Shown here: piece after piece, positions 23,995 through 38,400 of the stretch
Layout: each line of letters starts with the position of its first letter
Numbering within the stretch: the first letter of the stretch is position 1
Source: Formicarius rufipectus
Lineage: Eukaryota; Chordata; Aves; Passeriformes; Formicariidae
Length of the DNA stretch: 64,000 nucleotides
Direction of reading: 5' to 3'
Assembly (NCBI GenBank): GCA_013399695.1
Contig: VXAU01003747.1
Location: 186,001 to 250,000, forward strand
Translations under genes and position numbers: made by a program
The notes under the pieces: generated by a model
Database searches by the model: none
Told to the model about the DNA's origin: nothing
Seen by the model: the letters and a program-made list of their open reading frames with translations, nothing else

Positions 23995-26900
23995 ATAGGC
24001 ATAGGAATGCTTATGCAGAAAGTTAGGAAGCAACACAGGTCTCACACCACTTAAAGCTCCAGAGTTACCGCCTTTCCTTTCTGTATCCAATTCTCCCGTA
24101 GCACCTTCCCTTAGATACCACATGTGTATTCTAAAAGCAGTACTGCTAAAAAGCACCTGTTATTCAACACCCACTTCTTTAGAGCCTGTGCTTTGTCTGT
24201 GACATTTCTAGATGATAGCAGTAAACATATAATTTTAACCTTAGCAATAGCAAAAAACTGCAATGTGCTAAAGATTGAATGCAGAAACAAAAACCCACAA
24301 GCACAATATTCAATTAAATTAAATGCCACTTCATTTGTTTTCTTTGATTTTTGACAGCTCAATACTCAATTTGGGGGAACTGTTCTTTGGCAAACATTTT
24401 GAGAATGTAAACACATTCTGCTGGCTTGTTCCTGTTTGAAGCATTCTTTTCTTATAGCCAACATTTGCAAGACTGCAATTATCAATTTCTAAAATGTACC
24501 ACTCCCATCATATTGCCTTCTTTTTGGAGAGGGCAGGATGGTGCTTGCTCAAAATAAAATCACCATAAAATCACCATAAGAAATTCCCCTCCAGGGAACA
24601 TAAAGATGACAGACTCCAAGAGTGCAGAAGTTGAATGTGCAGCAGAAAAGGGCATGGAAGTCTTAATCTACAGGAATATTCAGAACACCAAAATCTCAGC
24701 ATGGGTCTTCTCTTCACCTCATAGCTGGTAAGAAAGAAACAGGACACTGCTGGACTACACATGCACAGCAAGTAGGTGAAGCAGCCCTGTCTGGAGGGAG
24801 CACTACAAGGGGTAAGAAAATCCAAGTGGTACTCAGAAAGAGCCACTCTGGCCACTCAAGTGATGGCAAGGGATTTTTTTAAGCCAACAAAGGACACAAC
24901 ATCAAGCTTCTAATGGATTTAGGCATATTAATTCCCAAAGAGCTACTGACAATCTGTCATATAGCCCACACACATATCCATGGCAAATTTTGAAACTGAA
25001 ATTCTAATAAGCCTACTTATGCTCACATACCAGAAAGAGATTTGGATGCTTCCAATGCCCTCATAGTAAATAGTCTATTGTGCTACTAACTGCTATAGCC
25101 ATATGCACAGCTTCAGGTGAGGGTTTGTATGGCCATTATGTATCTTTATTACCTGCTAGGAGAGAAGCAATTGGACTTACAATTATCCATTATTGGTACC
25201 TGGACACATTTCCTGAGGGAAGCTTTCCACTAATTCATACTCTTGTCATGCTTGCTGCATCTCATCTAATGTAATTTTTCTAAATTAGATAAATAAAATA
25301 TTTATATTTGGTGACCTTGAAAAGAAATGTGGACCACTAGTTCAGGATGAATTTCCTGGAATTCAATAAATATTAATAGAATGCAACAAGCACCAGAGCA
25401 GAAAAAGAACGACTGATACACCCCTAATGAGTGTGGTGGCATTTATTATTTAAATGACCATTAGAAACACTCTTAGCCTTTTGAGGAATTCAAGCAGAAG
25501 TAGTAGACAGATGCTCCTGAATGCAGGAGATTAATCATTCTCTCTGTGCAATGCAGGACCAATTAATTTGGGGGGTGTGTGTGTTGTTGTTTTTTTCCCC
25601 CTTTCTCTCTTTTCCCCCCACCCTCTCCTCCTCCAATAAAGAAAAGCAAATTAAAATCCAAATCTTTCTAGGTGTCTAACTTATGTAGTTGGAAGTACTG
25701 CTATGGCTTCTGGGTAGGAGAAAACACTCCCCACACAAACTACTGTGGCATGGCTGTAACGAGTTTTGTTAATCACAAGCAAACTGTGTTTTGGAGTCAA
25801 GACAAAGGGCATATTGCCTCACAATAAAAAGCATTTTGACATGTTTGTGCCAGAAATAGCAGTTGTGGCCAGGGAAGGAATCTGCTGGATTTTAGAAGAT
25901 CTCACAAGCCAGATATGTAGGATTGGCTTTAAGACTCAAGTTTCATCATGCTGGGATCTGGGTAATGTAACTTACTATCTCTTGGTTAAAATCAATAGAT
26001 CATGGTCATATAAACCAACCAAGATGATGGCAGACCCAGTAGAAGTTGAGATAAGAGTGCGGGTATATAATACAATTCTTCCCTTTATGTCTACAGTGAC
26101 TGGTCTTGGCATATGTCGAAGAAACACCAGAAAACCAGGGTGACCCAGTCTCATCCTCTGGTCGAGTGCCCTTGCCCTACCACAGACCTGTACCAGCACC
26201 CAAGGGTTAGACAAATTGATTGCAGGCTCTGTGCTTCACCTTCAGGACTCAGAACTTGCAGAACATCCCCTACCATAAAACCACAGGCCAGAGGAAAAAG
26301 TATCATGTTTGCACTGGCACGAACTGACCCTGAAGTCAGATAAAGGCTTTAAGTTCCACGCTGTATATTTTGCATTTCACTGAACAAACATAAGAGATTT
26401 GTCACAGTAAAGTTCTGATGCTGGTTACAATGTAATTCTGATTATTTCCAAACAGATTAAAAGGGAAATAGAATCATGTCAAATATCATGCTACATAGCT
26501 ATATAAGGGAAATATGACAGTGAAAAAGAATTCCAAACACTCCATTGATATAATCAGTACTGCTTGGCATCTCAAAAAATAAATTCCAAAGTAATAGACT
26601 GCTGTTTAACACAGAAATTTTTCAAATCAGGATGAGTGAAAATGGAAACAAAATTTAACATTTTCTTATATGTAAAGCAACAGCATTAAAGGCTTAGTAC
26701 CACTTGTTCTGGTAAATCTTTGTGAAAGTTAAAGGAAAGCTGAAGTTTTTAGGCACCTTCTTATTAAAGATAAATGCAGCAGAAGAGACACATTTCTTAT
26801 ATACCTTGCTACTGCATGTCCTTACCCTCACACCTTGTTTTGCTGGCTGGTAAACAAGAGGAGCTCTTGCTTTATGGCTGGCTTTTAAGGCTTTGAAAGG

Positions 26901-28054
26901 TTATAAAATTTTGAGTAGCCTGAAACCATTTTAGATCAGGCTCAAAAAAAAAAAAGGTAATATGTTTGATGGGATAGTTATGCCACCCTTCCCTGCCCCT
27001 GAAGAGTTCAGATGGTAAGTAGGTTTCTCTCAAAAGGCTTCAGGCAGGAGGCCTTTTGCCTCCAGTCTCAAGCTGACTCCACTAATATCCACTTTCAGGA
27101 TTGGTCCAAGTTGGCCATTAGCATTCCTAATATGGGAGCTGGGACACAGAAATACTAATGTCTTTTGGAGGGTTTCTATTTTGTGTGATAAAGGTAAGTT
27201 GATAAGATTTTTTTTTTCACATGCTTCAGACTATGAAGCCAGAGCCTTATTTTCTGTAAAACAGGAAAGCAACTCTGATTTCTGATGAACAGTTTCAATG
27301 AAGATTAGACAAGTAAATGACCAAGTGAATGGTAGCCTGGCTGTAGAGGAATAGAAAGAGGATGACATTTGACTTTTAAGACTGCTTTTGGAAAGGTCAT
27401 GTCTAAATGCCTGTACATTACAGCACACTGGTTAAGGATCAAGTTATTTCACAATTGCCTAGATAAAGTCAGATGTTTACTGCAATGTGGAAAATGATCA
27501 TCTACTTGAATGTGTTATTGCATTATGTACTGGTGTGTGTCTTTGAAAAATTAGTTTGGAGCTGAGAAGGTTCTTTCTTTTTCCTCTTCTGCCCCCTCTA
27601 ACAACCTTCACAATGGTTTAAGTGAATTTCCTGTTAAAGACTTAAAATTCCTGAGACTGAATTTTTGAGTTCATTATCAGAGCAAAGAGTATGGGTAGGA
27701 GCTGAACAGCTTGTTGAACCTGACTTAACACAGCCACATACACAAACTAGTAAAAATGTATATCCTCCCTGATCTTTAAATTTCATTCTGCAAAACACAA
27801 CACCAGAACCTGGAAGCTTTTATCACCACTCACTCCTGTGCAACACTATATTTAAGCATCTGCTTGCCATTGAACAGGTATTTACAGTCAATTGATTTCA
27901 GTGCTTGCAGCATGCCCAGATTACAATCAAGAACATTTTAGGTTTTGGGGTATTATACACAAGTAGGTGGCTTGTGCACTGTGCAACAGACAACCTGTAC
28001 AGCAAAGCAGCTCTCCAAAGGTTTTTTTATCAATCCCCAAAGTCATTTAAACAG
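23995..28054. other. Non-coding stretch
   Basis: No supported gene. Contents include a short direct repeat 'ataaaatcacc' at 24555-24577, a polypyrimidine tract at 25590-25634 (listed separately) and overlapping open frames on both strands at 25766-26343 (up to 125 codons). These last hold a few CpGs but no recognisable motif. The rest is AT-rich and featureless. Confidence 0.45.
25590..25634 (+). repeat. Polypyrimidine tract
   Basis: Forty-five bases of C and T broken by one A (25620), preceded by a G6 run with short GT repeats (25570-25589). Such homopurine/homopyrimidine tracts can form triplex DNA. Here the tract is probably low-complexity sequence. Confidence 0.85.
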
Positions 28055-28245
28055 AGGCAGTGACAAGAGATTAGAGTCTTGGCATGGGTTCAAGTCCTGC
28101 TCCATCACTCACCTCCTCAGTGATCTTGGACAAATGATTTAGGATAATGGCACTGCTTTGCTTCCCAAAGATGTTACAGGAGGTAAAGGTACAGTGGTGA
28201 TTGAAGATCTTTCAACCTCCTAGAAAGAGGTGATAGGTCATCTCT
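28055..28245 (+). mobile_element. MIR/CORE-SINE-like relic
   Basis: A tRNA-type B box 'ggttcaagtcc' (28087-28097) is followed by 'ctgctccatcactcacc'. A block 'tgatcttggacaaatgattta' (28121-28141) then matches the MIR core 'tgaccttgggcaagtcactta' at most positions. The downstream 'ggataatggcact' and 'gatgttacaggaggt' also resemble the MIR body. This is an old amniote SINE. Ends are approximate and no target-site duplication survives. Confidence 0.6.
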
Positions 28246-31200
28246 GCATCTGAAATTAAGAGATATCCTGGGGAATATGAGAATGTGAAAGGAAAGCATA
28301 GTTAACTGCTATTTTCCAAACCTAATTTTTTTCATAGGAGAAAAACAGACCTCTGTTCCTGTTGTCATGAGGGACAGCTGTGTAGAAACATGAATACCTC
28401 TGCATTTGATGGAGTTTACACTCTTGTTATCATTCCATTTGTTCCTCCACAAGTGGCTATTGCAGATCTGCAGCAGGCTTTATTGCCAGGCTAGAGTTTT
28501 AACTAGCTAAAAGGACATTCAAGCCCATTATGGGTCTTGCTCACAGTGTAGACACAGTTAGATGAATTAGAGGTGGAAGCACTTCTAAATGAAGCATGAT
28601 GCCTATTCAGTGCTGGCAATCAGTGCTCCTAAATTACTCTGTGATCAAGTCTGAACTTCACTGTTCCAAATTCAGGAGCATATGATTCAGTCTCTGTATC
28701 AACAAGTTCAGTCAGGTGAATGTGTACCTGCAAATGAGAATTTTCTCTCTAGCATCTATTACAAATAAACACAGGTCAGGACCAGTTTCCAGTGAAGCTT
28801 TGAACAATCAGTTTTATTCAGAATACATTGCTGTTGCTACTAAAAAGTGATTTGCACCATGACACACCATGACACTAGAACATATGAATGATGACTATAA
28901 TGTCCACAAAGTCTACATAGTTGTCTGCACTTGACCTTTGCAAATAGGTTTGCAATGACTGGAAAACTTCTGGATAGTCATTAGTTGAAAACTGCTGACT
29001 AATATTAGCAGTAGTACAGGCAGAGTGGCATCATCTAAAGTGTCCTGGATCTCCACTCCTGTGGCTCATCTATGGCAAACCAAACACTGCCAACTTGCTG
29101 AAGGGTCCTGGCAACAATACCAACTCTTGCCTTCTCAAAGCACAAGTCTATTCACTAACACAACATAGAAATGGTCAATGACCCCAGAATCAACTGAGGT
29201 GCCCTCAATCTAATTTTTTCACATGCTGCCACTGCTGTGTTAATTTACATCTCTTTTACATAAGCAAAAGGCCTATGCCTCACCACAAATACATAATGCT
29301 CCAGTAACATAAAGCATGAGTTGTCTTGGTCTGTGACACACAGCAGCAACAGAAGCTGCAGAGTTGCACATTAGCCCTGCCAGATCAGACAGTGTGAAGT
29401 CAATTTAAAACAAGAAGTAGTTTAGTTAGACTGATATTGCCCACTGACTTCACCCTCCCTAATCCTATCAAGTCAACTGATGGTTATGTCCCACCGTTAC
29501 AGCTAGAACAGAATGACCCTTTTTGGAAGTGTCATGCCATATGTGTCATGTTGCCTGTCCTGGAAACACTGAGAACATCAGCTCAGATGGGCAAGAGTTA
29601 AAATTCCTCCCAGTTCCTCTTTCAAGTAATGCTTTGTGTAGTGCCCATGCATACCAGAGCACCAGTCCTTCTTACTAAATAAAGAAACTTAATAGCACAT
29701 AACCCATAGTGTAATTTATTATTCTGGGGGAAAAAGTCAACAAAAAACCCCACTGTATGACAGACTTCAGAAAAAAATGTCTAGAAGATGGCTATAAAAA
29801 TTATAATAATTTAAACATTTTTCCCAATGTTTCTGGTATTCTGTAAATATCAGGGAATCATATAAGGATTTATAATCTATTAATTTCTATATTCCAAAAG
29901 AAACCAATCCCTGTGACACTCCACTGGATAAGGCATTAATTTACAAGCAAGCATGCGATACTGCAGAGAAGACAATTTAAAGCCTTTCTTAAAAAAAACC
30001 CAAAATCAAACAATAAAAGAAGTCATCCTTGATTGAAACATCTGTGATTTGGTTTATGCAGGTGATACTAAAAACAGTTTCCTGATGAACATAGCTTCTG
30101 GCACAATTACTGATTTTGAAGAAGCTTTATGTCTGAAGTGAATTTCAAAAAGCATTGGGCAAAACAGCCATTTAAACTTCAGACTCATTCTTAGAATATC
30201 ATTTTTATGTACACTGAATTGAAATGCCATTGAAAAACCAAAAAACGCATTACTCGGAAACATGTTTCATGCTTTTAAGAGGTCATATATACTGGAGGAA
30301 AAAAATTCCCCTTTTAAATGTGAACAGAATATATACACCATACCTCTTCTCTCAATAACTAATTAAGCATGTGTTTAAATGTTTTGTTTAAAGACGTGCT
30401 TGCTTAGTAAAGGCAGAAGTGTCTTATTGAATTCAAGAGCGTAATGCTAAGTATACACTTCAATGCTTTGAAGAACTGCTTTTGATTTGATGGAGAAGAA
30501 TTTCAGAGGAAGAAGGAAAAGATGATCACCCTGAGATCTTAAAATGAACTGTATATATGATTTCTGATTTACTGAAAAAGACTTAATCTGCAGCACTTAA
30601 TTTCTTTCAGAGGAGCTTTGTAATTACCTCTTGGATCTTGCCAGTGTAAACACAATGGAACCCAAGAAGCTGCTTTGAAAATGAGGGTTAATGCATCATA
30701 CAATATACCATATAGGACTGGACAGCATTAAACAAAGGTTAATCCTCAGTAGCAAAAGATACTAAATGGACTCTCTTATTGAATACCCCGACAGGAAAGG
30801 GAGAGAGAAGAAAAAAATCATTGCCTCTCAGATACTTAATTATCTGCAGTGTATATGCAAATATCCAAAATTTGATGAGGTCTTTACTTTTCACCTTTAA
30901 GCACCACATTAGTAATTCATGAAGCCACTAGTAACGTTGTTGAGTGCAAGCAGCAGTGAAAATTAAGCACTAATGACTTCAAAGGTAGGGTGCCCATAAA
31001 ATGAGTAGATACCTCTGAGGTCATCTGTACTATCTGAATATAAGTGATGGAAAAATGGACATTAGCTCAGCATTTCATCAGCTGCAGGTTTCTAAAAATC
31101 ATCACTAATGCCAAGGGTAGTTACACAGACAGCAAGTGAGTTGCTATGGACAAAAGTTCATCTCATCGTTAATAAAAAAGATCTCCACACATTTCCTGGG

Positions 31201-34200
31201 GTTAAATACTATCAGTTTATGAGATAGCATTTTAATAAGGAAGAAAAGCAAAAAAACACACTAGTGAGTCACTGTGCCAGAGAGGTGAGTAAACAAGTTA
31301 AAAATCTGGTTTGGTTTTGTCTCCTCTTCTGAGGACATGAAGATTCAAGCAAGTTCTAGAATTGTGTTTACATAGTCACTCGGCTTTTCATGGCTACTTG
31401 TAAACCCCTAGTAACCTGAAGAGTTAATCTGTGATAAAGCACAATGCAGCAAGTCAGTCAGCAATGATTTCATTAAATTTCTGCAAGAAATCCACTAGAC
31501 TTCCAAACTATCCAAATAAGTATATATCGGATACAGCTATTATGGTATGTTTAGTCCTGAGAACTAGCAAAATAGTTTATGCAATATTGAATAGCAAGTA
31601 TTGAATTTAAAATATAAAATTACAACATTATTTTGAAGTGATTGATACATTAGGAAACTAAGATACCTGCTCCTGGTATAAGAACAATTAAGCATCCTAT
31701 GAAGATGTCTCTGTACAATTCATTTTCCATCTTACTGTGCTTTCAGTATTTCAGCACAAAAAGAACACAAAGATTTTTTTTTTAATAATTAAAAATAAAC
31801 AGACCCAGTGTTTCCATGCTCTTGAACTATTTAACTACTGACATGATTCCAGTATAGAGCCATGTCAGAAAATAAGCTGCCGTTGGTGTCCATTTGAATA
31901 GCCCCATGAAGCTGCCGCAGTGTACACCCATTGAGGATCTGCTCTAGACCATGAACAGAGAGGGGAGATTTGATTTGTAATGTGATATCTCCATGAAAAC
32001 CTGGGCATGTAGATTAGAGGTGTACCTGTCTGGTTTGATTTTTGACAATAATCATGAAGACTAGTAAAAGGTATATTTAGAATCAATGAAATTGTGTGTT
32101 AGCATGGATGGGTGATAAAGGTCCACTCATCGATGTGCATTAAAAATAGGGAAATCAATTCATTAAAAATAAATAGGGACAATAGGGGAAATAATACATC
32201 TTCCAGAGTTATAGTACAGCTTTTTAAGTAGGTTCACAGTATAAACCAGATTAAATGGAAAAAAAATTCCAAATACAGATGCTGCACAATTGGTCAAATG
32301 ACATATATTTTATTACAGGCAAAAGAAACAGGTAGTTGAACCCTTTGCAACACACTGAGATTAATCATTCATTATGTGTCTGTCAGAAAATGAGAAGGAC
32401 AGGATAAAAGACTGCTGCCACCAGTGACACTCCCTGAATTTAACAAGGTAAAACTCCTGTTCAGCTGGAACAATGAAATTATTGAGGTCTGGGAAGCACA
32501 GGACTGAGAAAGCATAAATGATTTATAACTGACTGAGGACTCCGCCTTAGCATGCGTCTCTGTGAATTCAAATATGAATTCACCTGCCTCAGACAGGAGA
32601 GGAACTCCTGACTATCAGCATGAGCACATCTCTCCTATCTCTCCACAGACCAGGCAGGACACCAAAGGTACATGTCAGTCTCACGCAGGAACACTGAGCC
32701 CTTTTATGCATGGTACCGTTTCAAACATGGCACCATAGCCAGTCCACTGAGCTTTATGGAACTATTTCCTGCCTAACTCAGCGTACTGCAGACCTGCAAA
32801 GACATGCCTGTTCTTTGCAAGATTTAGTCTAGTGCTCCCTACTGCTGCAGTGCCTGAATCTTGTCTATTTACTACTGGGTCCAGGTATCCATTCCTCCCA
32901 GAAGTCATGCAAAAGCTGAAGGTGTGGCATGGAAAAATACGCTGCTGCCTATCAGCTGGGGACACCCGTGGCAACCAACACACACATGTTGGGTAAGAAA
33001 TTATTGCTAACCAAATGTAGTGTAAAATACTCCCTGGTGTGGAAACTAAGTCTATCTTTTTTTCAAAAGTCTACCTCCCTCCCTTCCTGGCCCTGTGACC
33101 TACTGGCAGGGGGAGGAGAAGTACACCAAGAAAACAGCTGTCACTGGAGCCCCACAGTGCCCCTAGAAGAACAGTTATCACTGGAGACTCTAGACTATGT
33201 ATAAGTAATGCTCTAAAATAAGTGTGGCCAAACTGGCTCCTTAGGGCCAGGATTGTCTGGACTTGCAGACTAGACAGCAAAGTTACAAGAATCAGGTCCT
33301 GTCTGAGTCATTAACTTGTGTGCAGCAGGGTCACCACTTACACTTGAACCTGTGGAATAACATTGTAGATAACAAAACTGGAATCAAGAGATAATCAGAC
33401 CTATACGGTGATACACCTGGCATAGAAATGCTAAAAAACATTAAGATAAAAATTCTGGTGGGTCTGGAAATTCTCAGACTTTAATGTATTAAGACAAGGA
33501 CCTACTTACAGAGATCTGCTTGGCTGTCAGCCCCATGTTGTCTCTCTACTCCCGTCCAACCTTACTCAGCAAGAACAGGAAGATGTCTGCTCAGTGGTCT
33601 AGCTATGTGTATAGTGCTGTGCTTCTGCCTTTGCTTCCTCACAAAAAGTAGATTTGTGAATATTTAAAGTGGAAACACTGCTTTCCAGCACAAGAATTCC
33701 ACTTGCTGTTGGAAACCTTATGCAAAATAAAAATAATATATATTAACATTTGTAAAATTGAAAGAAAAAACCTCTGAGAAAAGCATGTAGGCATCTGGGG
33801 AGCAACTCCTGAGAAGATTGTTATACAGCAGTTAGTGAATTACTTTTTCTGGAGAGGTAGTAGCTAAATTATCAAGATCTAGCAAGTGAATGTCTTGATT
33901 GCAGTAAATCCTAAAGGCAGTATATCATCTTCAATGGAAGAACTACTACATTGCCATTTGCAGAATCAAATAACTTATTTCACGTCAAGCCTTTGATTTC
34001 TGCATGCTTGTTTTGGACTTTGAAGACTGAATTATGCATTAAAACCTGAGCTTCACAAAGTTTCCTCTGCCTTGGAAAGTGAAAAGAGTTTTAACTGGGA
34101 AGATAAAGAAGGAATAATGTGAAAATCAGTGTGGAAAACCCTGGACAGCCAGCCACAATTTAGAGTTCTTGGCTGATCTTGGAGACCCAGAAAGGTCCTG

Positions 34201-37200
34201 ATTCAGCTTCAGTTGTATTCCAGAGGAATGAAGCAGTGTTAACTGGGAGAAGAAAGAACAGCCAAAAACCTCACCTCAAGAAATTCAAGAAATGAAACAC
34301 ATCTTTAGTATGGCCTCATTTATTTACAAAGCCTCATTTAATCTGTCTCAACCATCACACCTAATCTTTTGCTATTTATAGCATTATATGCTTCCAGTCT
34401 ACCTATTGCAGCCTATAAAAACTAATTTTAAAGCTGTAGATCTCAAGGCTGTGGCTGTCTCCTCACGCTTCTTTTTAGGACACAGTGTCAATCTTACCAA
34501 TTTCAGCAGAAGCCTTCATAGGTCCCCCTCTTATTTACAGTAATTTTATTTCTGTTGGATTTCTGGGATAGACTTTGAATAAACAAACCTGTTCAAGTGA
34601 AGGAGACAGCGTTAATTTTTTCTATATCACCTTTCCATTCGTTCTTGTTTTCCAAAGATGCTTTTAAAAACTCTTAATTTCAAAGACAGGACAGAGGCAG
34701 CCAATTGATTGGTCCTTCCATTTTCTATGATATCAGGGTGCCTAACTGCAAATACCACCTCCAGACTACAGTTTCTTCTCCCAGCTAGACACAGCTTCTT
34801 AAGAAACAGCCTGTCTTTTGTGAAGTGAATATAAGGGACTCACATTTAGACAGTACTACATTAATTCATTAACTCAGTATAGGTGTGTACGGGAAAACCA
34901 GGGACAAACTGGAGTTCAGAGACCTCAGGAGATAAAGAAGGCAAAGCAGTCTGACCCTTCATGGGGAAGCACTAAATGAGATACCATCTGTTAGAACAAA
35001 AGGAAGGTTTCATTGATTGCTCAAACCTCCATATATAAAGTGGAGTTTATCAACATTCAGGGAATGCCGTCATTTTCCCTGAGGATTACCTGGTGCAGAT
35101 ACCTGTCATTATTTAATAAGATTTGTCTTGCATTTCACTCTTCAAATATATGGACATTCAGCAGTTTTTTGGGGTGTAGCACAATCCATAACTCACCAAT
35201 ATTCTCAGGCTTCTAGCTGCAAAATGGGCTTTGGCATTAGGAAGGGATAGGCATGTGGACATATCCCACACCGATTTCTACTTTTGCTAGAATATCCTTT
35301 GAAATCTTGTCATAATTAAGAATGGAAAACTGGGAGAAAAAAAAAAATCAACAACTTGTTTCTTAATATAGATATGCAGAAGAGGATCATCTTAGCCAAC
35401 ACTAAATGGCTAAAAGTCAGGCATCTAGGCTAAGCTAGTTATTTTAAAGAAATCAAGCACCTCTCACAGATAACTCACTCCTATCATATTAGAAGGAGAT
35501 TAAAACATAACTTAGACACTTGCTCTGTGGATGGGCAAATTAAATTTCCCTGAAATTTCTGCTTTGCATAACCTTGTCTTTGCTTTTCTGCCATAGCTGA
35601 AACCACAAGCAGTAAAAACTGCCATCTTGTATTTACAATCAATGCATCACAGCTCCAAAACAGAAACAGTATCTGGCTGAGTTTCAGCAGAAGATGCATC
35701 CCTCACTATTCTCTACAGAAGGAGATGCTGGTTTCTTTCAAGAGCAGAATTATGAAGAATGCTGATAGCATGACATAGACACCTTGACTATTTTGAAAGA
35801 CATACACATGAAGGCTGCACAGGTCCCATAATTCCATCACTATTAATCAAAAGCATCCTGCGCAGTTTTTAGTGTTTGTTGCTGAGGTGAGAGACAGAAC
35901 TATATTACTCTATTGCATCAGCATTCTGCAGGTCTGACCACAGCTATAAACTCAAGTTATAACAAGTGATCAGAAGAAGCATCTTTGCAGCTGGCTCTTA
36001 GTGCCTAATCCTTTTTCACAGCATTAGAGTGAAAGCAGTTAAAAATATATTCAGAACTGGTAACAGAAGGCTTATGAATGAATGAACTCCTCACATACCT
36101 AAACAATAAAATCGACAGTAAAAAAAAATAAAATTAAGTTGTGCTTGGTCCAACAGTGTTGCTCACACCTTGGATTTCCTTGCTGTGCAAGAAATTAGGT
36201 TACACCCAGTGCTGTAGACTATTTATTGCTACTTATTTTTCCCCTCCATAAACCAAGTAGCAACCCTCCAGCATGACTCCAGCAGATATAGCAGTACATG
36301 GAGGCAGTGACAGGCCTGCACAGTGGTTCAGCTTTCCTGCACAAAGGCATCAAGGCTTGTACTAAAAGAAAATTTGCAACACAGAACTCCCTGTTAAAAG
36401 AGCAGGCTGATGGCAATTCAGAGGAGGAATTCCTGGAGAAACAATGAGAAGCAAATCATAAAAAAGTTGGCACAAGAGCTCAATTAATGACCTTTATAAA
36501 GCCCTCCATACACAGAAAGCCTAGCTGTGCTTTTTGGCTCAGACCAAACATGATTTCTTGATGGCTTTCAACCCCGTAGATGAAGATGAGTAGACAGCAT
36601 TACAGAGGCAACAACAGCAATCATGCAATAACCAGAGCCTGATTAAGGCCTCTGGGTTTTCCTTCAGTTTAAACCTCATTTGATGTTTGTGCTTCACATG
36701 GTGTCACAGCTGCATGGGGGAACTCTGTTACATAGGGCTGGAAGTCAAAAACTGTGTATTTCTCAAAGGTGGAAGATGGACAGGTGGTGTCCTAGCTTGG
36801 TTCCTCCCTGCTAGCTGCAGCAGCTGGATAGCTGCTTGCCACCTTTGTGCCACAGAGCTGGGTGCTGATGGCACCAGCCAGGAGATGCTTTTAAAGGCCA
36901 GCTCACATATGGTTCCTAGACATATTTCCTACCCCTTCAAGTGCCCTTGATCCTCATTCACTGCAGTTTTTTTCTAAGGGATAGATGGATTCACCCTGGT
37001 TTCCTTATGCTCACCATCAAAAGAGCACGAGGGAACCATTTCACCACTCCATCCTTCAGGCAGAAGATGCACAGTCCAAGCCACCTCTGTTCCTGATTTA
37101 CCTGCATGCATGGAGAATTTCAGTCCCACAACACAAGTTCAAGGCACATGGCAAGGACCTTATGATCCTTTGTCCCTGCAGCCAACAGAAATGGCCCTCA

Positions 37201-38355
37201 AAACTCTGCGTACTAAAGTAGCAGGGAACGACATTCACTTCCCCTTAGAATGGCAATATAGTTTTTACTGACCCGAAAAACACACCCAATCTTCTTTCCA
37301 AGCAAACACAAACACTGCAGATCCCATTATGCAAATACTTCATGAAAGATCCAAAATACCAATTTAATTTGGAAATGTTCCCCTGGGCTTCAGAGACTAT
37401 CTCGGGCACCCACGGCCCAAGCACAGAGACTTCAATGCCTCTTGGCTTATTCTCCAGCTTTTTCAGGCAGCAAAGCTGTGCTCTGGGAGCAGTAATCCCA
37501 AAGGGCAGATCAGAGGATTCCCTGCAGCCAGTTGGCTTTGATAACAAGCGGGTGTTCATGCAAGCAATACCAACACAACAGGAAGGAGATGACAGACATC
37601 TGGTGTAGTAGTACATCATAAGGAACACAGTTGTATCCTAGATTCATATTTCCAATCCATCTAGCTAGATTCACATAACTGGTACACATCAGCAAAGTAT
37701 TTGTCTCCCTTTAACATTAGCTCTTTGCTCTCAAGAACATATCAAACCTCACACAACCAATGCTGTGTTAAGAGGTTATTTTTGAACAGAAAAAGAACAG
37801 AACTCACCATAGACTTAATTACATGCAAAACAGCATGTAACACTAAATTGTTTGCTTTGAAAGCATGCAACTAATGACAGAACATCCCACCAGACCCTAC
37901 AGCCCTCATTGTATCATCTACCTCCTTCTGCTTTAAATAGCAGGTCTGTTATCAACACCACTGACAGCAGGATGATTTCTTACATATGAGCATCCTGTCT
38001 TGCAGTCACCACGTGCTGCTTTTCTTTGGTCAAGTTTATATTATAGCTTCTAGAAGAGTGTAGCATGACTAAGTTTCATAGGAACAAAGCTCTTTCAAGG
38101 CCATAACACTTCCCATTCTAATTAAGGCTAGTTAGAATTTTTTTCTCCGTATGTATTTATAAAAACTCCCCATTGTTTCATCAAAACAAGCTCTCTATAG
38201 ATAAAGATTGCACTAAGGAGCACTTCACTGGAAGGGATTGTACAGATTCAGGAAAGATTACCAGGAAAATTAGTATTTTGACTGTGGGAAACAATTTGAG
38301 ATAACTTTGCCCCTGTTAGAGAGCTACATGGAGAATACTGTGCATCACACTAGAC
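28246..38355. other. Long non-coding stretch
   Basis: Ten kilobases without a supported gene or a recent repeat. The part 30300-31700 is AT-rich, has no simple repeats and carries several TAATTA/TTAAT-type cores (for example 30359-30366 and 30838-30845). It could contain conserved non-coding elements. Open frames at 36687-37628 occur on both strands, up to 127 codons, with a few CpGs but no recognisable domain. The lack of younger insertions may itself mean constraint, but that needs comparative data. Confidence 0.45.
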
Positions 38356-38400
38356 TTGGTTGATGGGTAGAGCATCAGATTCAGGTTCAGCTCAAGCTGG
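38356..38400 (+). repeat. tRNA-like segment, possible SINE relic
   Basis: 'ttgatgggtagagcatcag' followed by 'attcaggttcagctcaag' resembles the A and B boxes of a tRNA-derived SINE, with shortened spacing. It shares the GCATCAG...CAGCTCAA pattern with the segment at 19394-19450. This is weak evidence and the family is not named. Confidence 0.28.

Noticed and set aside
23157..24054. Several overlapping open frames on both strands (60-84 codons).
   Set aside because: They lie within the solo LTR, which has no genuine protein-coding capacity.
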